Origin: Candidatus Uhrbacteria bacterium
GTDB lineage: Bacteria > Patescibacteriota > Patescibacteriia > UBA9934 > GWF2-40-263
Direction of reading: 5' to 3'
Length of the DNA: 5,162 nt
Assembly: GCA_023246275.1 (NCBI GenBank)
Contig: JAHFIS010000068.1
Span: 1-5,162 of the forward strand
The translations under genes were made by a program, and so were the position numbers. This document shows positions 1 to 4,812 of the stretch, in pieces (within the stretch, counting starts at the first letter, position 1; every line of letters begins with the position of its first letter). The notes under the pieces were generated by a model, which did no database searches, had not been told where the DNA came from, and was given only the letters and a program-made list of their open reading frames with translations.

Positions 1-911
1 TTTCGCGCACTCCTCTCAAGTGAGAATGACCCGAAGCTCACGAGCGCGAGGACCGGGAATGTCCCGATCGAGAACGCGAGCATCGTCAGCGCCCCGGACA
101 GGAACGATCCGGTCGACAGCGCGTACAGCTGCATCGACTGCGTGAAGCCGCACGGAAGAAAGAACGTGAGCGTCCCGACCAGGGCTGGGACGAATCCGTT
201 CGTCATCCTGGAAGCGGCAATGACGCGGGTCGACAGAAGCCTGGGCATCGCGAGTTGGAATTTCTTTGCGCCCGAGAACAGATCAAGGAGATTGACTCCC
301 AGGATGACCATGACCGCGGCGAGCACGATCTGAACGACAAGCGTCGTCGTCTGTCCGAGTCGGAATACCGATCCGAGCGCGCCAATGACCCCGCCGAGGA
401 CGAAAAAGGATACGATGCGCGCCGTGTGAAACGTCGCGATCGGACGAACCGTTCCGCCCGACCGCGCGAAGGTTGAGGACAGCGTGAGAACGATCCCGCC
501 GACCACGGCAAGACAGCTGGATACCGAGGCGGCAATTCCGACCAAAAACGGAGTGAGCAGCGTCGTCTCTCCCGGAATCAGCTTAGAGAGACCGGCGCGC
601 TGGAGCGCTGCGAAGGCGAGAACAAACGCGAGGGACACTGGAACCGCGTATACGAACTCGCCCCATCGCTTCGAGGCAGCAGCTGGACGCCCTACCGACA
701 GCGCATACCCGTGTTTTGTAAGAACTCGGGTCAGTTCTTTCGCGACAAGCTCCGCTTCCTTGCCCTCGAAGTTCCCCTCGACGACGACGGACTCGTCCGT
801 GAGGCTGGACCTCGCGCTCGTGACGCACGGGCAATCCTTCAGCTCGCTTTCGGTCATCAGCACGCACGCCTGGCAGTGCATTCCGGAAACGTAGAATTTG
901 TGCGATTCCAT
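1..911 (-). CDS. HMA domain-fused TauE/SafE (DsbD_2-like) membrane protein, C-terminus cut by window edge
   Basis: Open from ATG at 911 to the left edge: 303 residues, no stop. Residues 1-72 form a heavy-metal-associated domain with the Cu-binding motif GMHCQAC (C13, C16) and an unusual second pair, C27-P-C29. A hydrophobic region follows with about six likely membrane segments (roughly 86-104, 119-143, 161-183, 190-211, 237-262, 270-295). It carries the signatures SSCLAVVGG (C133) and FLPCGFTQSMQLYALSTGS (C254), typical of the UreH-like/DsbD_2 branch of TauE/SafE. The two membrane cysteines recall the redox pair of DsbD/CcdA, but their role here is unproven. The gene begins 1 nt after the copA stop (TAA-T-ATG) with no clear Shine-Dalgarno, so translation is probably coupled to copA. 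Family knowledge and context suggest copper transfer or copper-linked thiol redox at the membrane; sulfite export is unlikely. Some relatives carry a C-terminal cupredoxin domain, which here would lie outside the window. Confidence 0.87.
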   Translation of the reverse strand, partial: MESHKFYVSGMHCQACVLMTESELKDCPCVTSARSSLTDESVVVEGNFEGKEAELVAKELTRVLTKHGYALSVGRPAAASKRWGEFVYAVPVSLAFVLAFAALQRAGLSKLIPGETTLLTPFLVGIAASVSSCLAVVGGIVLTLSSTFARSGGTVRPIATFHTARIVSFFVLGGVIGALGSVFRLGQTTTLVVQIVLAAVMVILGVNLLDLFSGAKKFQLAMPRLLSTRVIAASRMTNGFVPALVGTLTFFLPCGFTQSMQLYALSTGSFLSGALTMLAFSIGTFPVLALVSFGSFSLERSAR

Positions 912-912
912 A

Positions 913-3189
913 TTATAGTTTGACCGTCTTCAGACGGAGCGAGTTCATCACCACTGATACGCTGGAGAACGCCATTGCCGCCCCGGCAAACACCGGACTG
1001 AGCGTCCAGCCGAAGATTGGATAGAGCAGGCCAGCCGCAAGCGGGATGCCGACGACGTTGTAGCAGAACGCCCAGAACAGGTTCTGGCGAATCCCGCGCA
1101 TCGTCAGCTTCGACAGTGCCACGGACTTCGCGATCTTGCCGATGTCACCGTGCAAGAGCGTGATCCCCGCGGAATCGATCGCCACGTCGGTGCCGGTCCC
1201 CATCGCGATCCCGACGTTCGCCTGAGCGAGCGCCGGCGCGTCGTTAACCCCGTCGCCCGCCATCGCGACGATCTTTCCCTCGGCCTGGAGCGACTTGATC
1301 TTTTCGAGCTTCCCTTCCGGCAGAACCTCCGCGACCACCTCGTCGACCTCAATCTGCTTGCCGATGAACGATGCCGTTCCCTTCGCGTCACCGGTGAGCA
1401 TCACGACCTTGAGACCGAGCCCGTGCAAGTGTCGGACCGCTTCGACCGCTTCCGGCTTCACCGGATCGGCGACCATGACGACGGCAACGACGCCCTTTGC
1501 CGTCGCAAGAATCACAGGAGTGTTCCCTGACCATGTTTCGTGTTCAAGTGTCGATACGTCAAACGCGATTCCAAGCGATTTGATCAGTCGAACGTTCCCG
1601 GCCCAATATTCGGTTCCGTCGACGGTTCCCTTTACCCCCATCCCCTTAATCGCATCGAACCCCGTGACCGTCCGCTCGACGGAGCCACTACCAACGCTAA
1701 GCGTTGGTAGTTCATCGATCCGCCTTCCCTTAGGGAAGGCAAGGATCGCGTGTGCGATCGGATGTTCCGATCGCGATTCAAGCGCGGCGAGGATCGACAT
1801 CGCCTGGCCCTCCGTCATTGTCCCAGTCGTCTTCACGGACACGACCTCGGGCTTCCCCTTCGTCAGCGTCCCGGTCTTGTCCATCGCGACGACATTGGCC
1901 TTCCCAAGCATCTCGAGCGCCGCCGCATCCTTCACAAGAATCCCCTCCCTCGCCCCCTTGCCGACGCCGACGATGATCGCCGTCGGCGTCGCAAGCCCGA
2001 GCGCGCACGGGCAGGCGATCACGAGGACGCCCACGAACGACAAGAGGCCGAACGAGAGAGCCTGGGCGAACCCGAGATAATACGTCCCGACGGTCAGCCA
2101 GACCGCGAGCGACCCGAAGGCAACAACGAGCACGGTCGGAACGAAAACCTCCGAAATCCTGTCCGCCATCGCCTGAATCGGCGCTCGGCTTCCCTGTGCC
2201 TCCTCCACCATCGCGACAATCCTGGCCAGCATCGTGTCCGCGCCAACCTTCGTCGCACGGAACGTGAACGCCCCGTCGCCGTTCATCGTTCCCGACACGA
2301 CGGCGTCGCCCGCGACCTTCTTCACGGGCATGGGCTCTCCGGTAACGAGCGACTCGTCGAGATACGACGTTCCCTCGACGACCGTCCCGTCGACCGGGAT
2401 CCTCCCCGCCGGCTTAATCATGACGATATCGCCCACGGCCACGTCCCCGATTGGAACCTCGACCTCCATTCCGTCGCGCACGACCGTCGCCATCTTGGCC
2501 TGGAGCTTCATCAGTCCCTGGATGGCATCGCCCGTCTTCCGCTTGGCCCGCGCCTCCAGCCACTTGCCGATCGTCACGAACGAGATGACCACGATCGTCA
2601 CGTCGAAATACGATTGTTCCACGTTCAAATACGGCGCAAGCGACTCCTCAAACGCGCCGACCGCGGCGCTGTAGAGATAGGCCGCCAGGGTTCCGATTCC
2701 GATGAGCGTGTCCATGTTTGCCTTCCCGAACCGGAGAAATCGGTAGACCCCGAGCAGGAACGGCTTGCCGACGACGAACAGGGCGTACGTCGCGATCAAC
2801 GGAAGAAGATGATGGAAGAATTCGCTCCAAAACAACGTCATCTTCGGCAGGTACCCGAACGCGATCAGCGCGTCCCAGCCCATGACAAACAGGCTGATCG
2901 CGACGATCGGAAGCAGGACCGGCAACGGATTCTTCTCTTGGTTCTCAGGAAGTTTCGTCCCGTTCATCGTCTTCTCGTCCATCACGAGCGAGTACCCAAG
3001 CGGCGCAATCGCCGCCGACAGGCTCTCCGCGCTCGTCTTCCCCGCATCGAACGAAACCTTCGCCGTCTCGGTCGCATAATTCACCTCGGCGGCCGCGACG
3101 CCGTCCATCTTCTGGAACGTCTTCTGAATGACCCCCGCGCAAGACGCGCAGTGCATCCCGGCGATCTTATAGGTTTTTGATACCGTCAT
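913..3189 (-). CDS. copA: Cu(+)-exporting P1B-type ATPase CopA
   Basis: A 758-residue heavy-metal ATPase that pumps Cu(+) (possibly Ag(+)) out of the cytosol using ATP. One N-terminal HMA domain (about 4-70) carries GMHCASC (C14, C17). Eight membrane segments are expected: four before the actuator domain, two around the CPC motif (C393, C395) and two at the C-terminus. The actuator motif is TGEP (283-286). The phosphorylation motif DKTGT has D437 as the aspartyl-phosphate residue. The nucleotide-binding domain shows SEHP (H476, P477) and GMG (516-518). The hinge has TGD (599-601) and GDGVND (645-650). CPC, YN (710-711) and MAFSS (M739, S743) together match the Cu(+) subgroup P1B-1. Length is normal for a one-HMA CopA. 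The oddity is residues 484-501, encoded largely by two DNA palindromes, which lengthen the loop between SEHP and GMG. All catalytic motifs are intact, so the enzyme should be active. Ribosome-binding sequence is weak (GGAAA), abutting another palindrome. Confidence 0.97.
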   Translation of the reverse strand: MTVSKTYKIAGMHCASCAGVIQKTFQKMDGVAAAEVNYATETAKVSFDAGKTSAESLSAAIAPLGYSLVMDEKTMNGTKLPENQEKNPLPVLLPIVAISLFVMGWDALIAFGYLPKMTLFWSEFFHHLLPLIATYALFVVGKPFLLGVYRFLRFGKANMDTLIGIGTLAAYLYSAAVGAFEESLAPYLNVEQSYFDVTIVVISFVTIGKWLEARAKRKTGDAIQGLMKLQAKMATVVRDGMEVEVPIGDVAVGDIVMIKPAGRIPVDGTVVEGTSYLDESLVTGEPMPVKKVAGDAVVSGTMNGDGAFTFRATKVGADTMLARIVAMVEEAQGSRAPIQAMADRISEVFVPTVLVVAFGSLAVWLTVGTYYLGFAQALSFGLLSFVGVLVIACPCALGLATPTAIIVGVGKGAREGILVKDAAALEMLGKANVVAMDKTGTLTKGKPEVVSVKTTGTMTEGQAMSILAALESRSEHPIAHAILAFPKGRRIDELPTLSVGSGSVERTVTGFDAIKGMGVKGTVDGTEYWAGNVRLIKSLGIAFDVSTLEHETWSGNTPVILATAKGVVAVVMVADPVKPEAVEAVRHLHGLGLKVVMLTGDAKGTASFIGKQIEVDEVVAEVLPEGKLEKIKSLQAEGKIVAMAGDGVNDAPALAQANVGIAMGTGTDVAIDSAGITLLHGDIGKIAKSVALSKLTMRGIRQNLFWAFCYNVVGIPLAAGLLYPIFGWTLSPVFAGAAMAFSSVSVVMNSLRLKTVKL
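1687..1711. repeat. 25-nt perfect palindrome inside copA (type A element)
   Basis: Arms ACTACCAACGCT (1687-1698) and AGCGTTGGTAGT (1700-1711) are exact reverse complements around one central base (1699). In the copA frame it encodes L-P-T-L-S-V-G-S (494-501) in the nucleotide-binding domain, a stretch not conserved in the family. Its central 17 bases (1691-1707) recur as the reverse complement at 3199-3215. There is no T-tract on either side, so it is not a rho-independent terminator. It behaves like a dispersed palindromic element tolerated in frame. Confidence 0.85.
1722..1740. repeat. 19-nt perfect palindrome inside copA (type B element)
   Basis: Arms GCCTTCCCT (1722-1730) and AGGGAAGGC (1732-1740) pair perfectly around one central base. 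It differs in sequence from the 1687-1711 palindrome and is separated from it by 10 nt that contain ATCGAT. In the copA frame it encodes A-F-P-K-G-R (484-489). The two palindromes and the spacer span 54 nt, exactly 18 codons, so as a unit they preserve the reading frame. No second copy was seen in this window. Confidence 0.75.
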
Positions 3190-3227
3190 ATTGAATTTCC
3201 AACGCTTAGCGTTGGCAGTAGATTCAT
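3186..3227 (-). other. Possible 13-codon leader ORF overlapping the copA start
   Basis: An ATG at 3225-3227 opens a short frame, MNLLPTLSVGNSI, whose TGA stop (3186-3188) overlaps the copA ATG (3187-3189) as ATGA. The frame runs through the upstream palindrome and reads it as LPTLSVG, the same peptide that the internal copA palindrome encodes. ATGA overlaps often mark translational coupling, so a ribosome crossing this leader could melt the hairpin and restart at copA. No Shine-Dalgarno is evident before the leader ATG, and the frame may be open by chance. This is a hypothesis, not a called gene. Confidence 0.2.
3199..3215. repeat. 17-nt palindrome just upstream of copA, same core as the intragenic copy
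   Basis: CCAACGCTTAGCGTTGG on the plus strand has 8-bp arms around base 3207. It is the exact reverse complement of 1691-1707 inside copA. It ends 9 nt before the copA ATG, and its inner edge (GG) joins the only plausible ribosome-binding sequence, GGAAA. In the transcript it can fold into a hairpin that would partly occlude initiation; as DNA it could be an operator. It is also simply a second copy of the repeat family. The sequence does not separate these roles. Confidence 0.7.
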
Positions 3228-3274
3228 CCCGGATAAATAAAAGCAGCCAAAAGCAATGACGCTCCTGCCTGCGA

Positions 3275-3616
3275 TCAATCCTGAATTCTCACGACGGCCA
3301 GTTCCCGTTGACGGTATCGTTTCCCAATCCCCTCGCGCCAGCGGGCAACCGATGGAATCCAAACAATTTGCTTCGTCTGCCACGCGAGAAACGACAGGAC
3401 GAACAGCACGACGAACGCGAAGGTTGAGACCGTCACAGGAACGACTCCCGCCGTCGTCGACGACGCCACGCCCAGGCAGTGTGACAGACAATCCATGCTG
3501 CCGTGCCCCGTGTCCATCTGCATACCGCTGCCATCCATTCCAAACACCGCCAATCCGCCGATCGTGGCGAAGGCAAGCAGGATTGACGCGATGAGGACGA
3601 GAATCGAACGCTTCAT
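3275..3616 (-). CDS. Small two-helix membrane protein with Met/His/Cys-rich metal-binding-like loop
   Basis: A 113-residue protein of no family I can name. Residues 4-25 form an N-terminal hydrophobic helix (uncleaved anchor or signal). Residues 26-48 form a polar loop with M27, M32, M34, H38, M41 and the cluster C43-L-S-H46-C47. A second helix spans about 57-79, and the basic tail (82-110) is probably cytosolic. This puts the Met/His/Cys loop on the outer face. Such residues are typical soft-metal ligands, and the copA neighbour supports Cu(+) or Ag(+) binding; that is inference. The ATG at 3616 lies 12 nt after the HAD stop with a weak AGG-containing ribosome-binding sequence, and it begins a clean hydrophobic N-terminus. 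An overlapping 148-codon frame on the same strand is Arg/Gly-rich without such structure and is judged a shadow. An 85-nt gap follows before copA, holding the palindrome and no convincing promoter or terminator. Confidence 0.8.
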   Translation of the reverse strand: MKRSILVLIASILLAFATIGGLAVFGMDGSGMQMDTGHGSMDCLSHCLGVASSTTAGVVPVTVSTFAFVVLFVLSFLAWQTKQIVWIPSVARWREGIGKRYRQRELAVVRIQD

Positions 3617-3628
3617 GGGAATAGCCTA

Positions 3629-4258
3629 TCAAATCTTTGACAGAATTTCCAATTCTTCCAGACGTCCAACCAACGCGTCGTACGTCGTAAACAAAATCGG
3701 CTCGTACCCGACCTCCTTTGCCGTCGACAGGCTTCGCTCGGAATCGTCGATGAAGACGAGTTCCGTGACGGGGGCTCCGAGCGCTTCGGCGAGCATGACG
3801 AACGCCTCGGGCTCCGGTTTCATGCGGTTTACGTCGCCGGAGAACAGCGCGACGTCAAACCACGCGTCATATCCGCGATAGCGGAAATCCTGGGCATTTT
3901 CCGCCGAGTTGTTGCTGAACAGGCCGACCTTCCAGCCGGAACGCCGCAGCCGCTTGATCAGGCCGACCATCTCCTCGCTCACGAACCCGGCGGGACGATT
4001 CCGGACGAACTCGATAAACCGATCCGTCGCGTCAGGCATGCCGAGCTCGGTCAGGATCTCGGCCCACATCTCGACCGCGTCCTGAAATTTCTTGGTGTTC
4101 GGCCCTTTGTTTACCATGTGGTTGTGCAGAAAATACGCGCGCCGAAACTCCGCGTTGTCCACGCCGAGGAACGCCGCTGCCGCGTCGTTGAAGCTCCCTC
4201 CCTCGTTTTGAAAGACGACGCCGCCCCAGTCGAACCCGATCGCGCTGATCTTTCCCAT
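3629..4258 (-). CDS. HAD superfamily (subfamily IA) hydrolase
   Basis: A 209-residue soluble protein with the four HAD motifs in order. Motif I is FDWGGVVF (nucleophile D10), motif II FSNNS (S115), motif III the lysine of MKPEP (K147), and motif IV VFIDDSERSL (D171, D172). A helical cap lies at about residues 17-90. The spacing and the KPEP and DDS signatures fit the HAD-IA variant 3 phosphatase group, expected to hydrolyse a small phosphorylated metabolite. The usual second aspartate of motif I (DxD) is glycine (D10-W-G12). This is shared with a known DxGGV branch that includes YihX-like proteins and the N-terminal domain of soluble epoxide hydrolase, so activity may be weak or altered. The start follows the PEBP stop by 1 nt (TAG-T-ATG), so the two are almost certainly co-transcribed. 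The substrate cannot be predicted and no specific copper link is visible. Confidence 0.9.
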   Translation of the reverse strand: MGKISAIGFDWGGVVFQNEGGSFNDAAAAFLGVDNAEFRRAYFLHNHMVNKGPNTKKFQDAVEMWAEILTELGMPDATDRFIEFVRNRPAGFVSEEMVGLIKRLRRSGWKVGLFSNNSAENAQDFRYRGYDAWFDVALFSGDVNRMKPEPEAFVMLAEALGAPVTELVFIDDSERSLSTAKEVGYEPILFTTYDALVGRLEELEILSKI

Positions 4259-4259
4259 A

Positions 4260-4724
4260 CTATTGCGCGTTCCCCGTCGAGGGTGCGAACCGTCCCATGA
4301 GCGACGCCTCGGCGAGAACGTGTCCCCGCATCGCGTCGTCGAGTTCCGCGCGCGTCGCGCCCTCCTTCAGCGGAAGGACGGCGTCGAGCGCGTACAGTCG
4401 AAAGAAATACCGGTGCTCGCGATCCGGCGGACGCGGCCCGTAGTAGTCCAGAAGCCCGCGCGTTCCGGCGCCCTTCGTTCCCTCGACGTTCCATGACTCC
4501 GGAATCTCACGGACTGCCGGTGAAACGTTGAACACAACCCAATGAATCCAGACCGGCACGCCAGCCGCCGCCGGAACGTCCGGATCCTCCATGACGATCG
4601 CAAACGACGCCGTTCCGTCCGGAACGCCATCCCACGCAAGCGGCGGATTAACGTCGCCCGCGTCATGGGAATACTTCGCCGGAATCACGTCGCCGTCCTG
4701 AAACGCGGAGCTTGTGAGATTCAT
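4260..4724 (-). CDS. YbhB/YbcL-type PEBP (Raf kinase inhibitor-like) family protein
   Basis: A 154-residue protein matching the bacterial phosphatidylethanolamine-binding-protein fold over its whole length. Conserved elements are NPPLAWDGVPDG (26-37), EDPDVP (46-51), WIHWVVFNV (59-67), YYGPRPP (94-100) and HRYFFRLYALD (104-114). DPD and the HW and HRY histidines line the anion-binding pocket in this family. There is no signal peptide, so it is cytosolic. Bacterial members lack a settled biochemical role. The start at 4724 is chosen because MNLTSSAFQDGDVIP aligns with the usual YbhB N-terminus. An in-frame upstream extension to 4955 would overlap the divergent gene and has no family resemblance. 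No Shine-Dalgarno precedes this ATG, and an extended -10 ends 9 nt upstream, so the mRNA is probably leaderless. It heads the five-gene minus-strand run. Confidence 0.93.
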   Translation of the reverse strand: MNLTSSAFQDGDVIPAKYSHDAGDVNPPLAWDGVPDGTASFAIVMEDPDVPAAAGVPVWIHWVVFNVSPAVREIPESWNVEGTKGAGTRGLLDYYGPRPPDREHRYFFRLYALDAVLPLKEGATRAELDDAMRGHVLAEASLMGRFAPSTGNAQ

Positions 4725-4733
4725 ACGGTTCGC

Positions 4734-4742
4734 AGTATACCA
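4734..4742 (-). promoter_or_regulatory. Extended -10 promoter for the PEBP gene (leaderless start)
   Basis: On the minus strand TGGTATACT combines an extended -10 TGn with TATACT (one mismatch to TATAAT). No -35 is visible at 17 nt upstream, consistent with an extended -10 promoter. The hexamer ends 9 nt before the ATG, so transcription starting about 7 nt downstream would begin within a few bases of the start codon. Confidence 0.5.
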
Positions 4743-4761
4743 GGTTCGACCTCCGCGCGCA

Positions 4762-4790
4762 TTGACAGCCGGGGCGTTTCGCGCCACACT
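4762..4790 (+). promoter_or_regulatory. Sigma70-like promoter for the Prs-like gene
   Basis: A perfect -35 TTGACA (4762-4767) is followed after 17 nt by a poor -10, CACACT (4785-4790, 3 of 6 matches). Transcription would start near 4797, giving a leader of about 16 nt that contains the AAGGA ribosome-binding site. The weak -10 is the main doubt. It is back-to-back with the minus-strand PEBP promoter. Confidence 0.4.
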
Positions 4791-4802
4791 TCCGGCGGAG
4801 GC

Positions 4803-4807
4803 AAGGA
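4803..4807 (+). promoter_or_regulatory. Ribosome binding site of the Prs-like gene
   Basis: AAGGA sits 5 nt before the ATG at 4813, a good Shine-Dalgarno at normal spacing. It fixes the start of the plus-strand gene and contrasts with the minus-strand genes, which lack strong sites. Confidence 0.65.
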
Positions 4808-4812
4808 ATATC

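Noticed and set aside
1962..1991. Inverted repeat with 11-bp arms (CGACGCCGACG / CGTCGGCGTCG) and an 8-nt spacer in copA
   Set aside because: It covers the conserved TPTAIIVGVGKG codons, where Val/Gly codons in G+C-rich DNA easily give such symmetry. It shares nothing with the palindrome family.
1750..3180. Long plus-strand frame of 476 codons antisense to copA, and a 261-codon one at 1295-2080
   Set aside because: Both are shadows of copA caused by strong G/C third-position bias. They are Arg/His/Asp-rich or Ser/Thr/Pro-rich without domains, and copA explains the region.
3199..3215. Rho-independent terminator before copA
   Set aside because: The stem is perfect, but neither side has a T-tract and it sits 9 nt before a start codon.
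3236..3258. Direct repeat of a GCTTTT-type motif, and possible -35/-10 boxes upstream of copA
   Set aside because: The copies are too short and A/T-simple. The best box pairs have wrong spacing or only about half the consensus bases.
3275..3631. Alternative genetic code with UGA as an amino acid
   Set aside because: TGA ends the HAD gene and the small membrane protein exactly where new genes begin, so the standard bacterial code fits.
3186..3632. 148-codon minus-strand frame overlapping the small membrane protein and ending at the copA start
   Set aside because: It is rich in Arg, Gly and Asp with no domain or hydrophobic segment and starts inside the HAD stop region. The overlapping 113-residue frame has clear helices and a metal-like loop. 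Only its last 13 codons are kept, as a possible leader.
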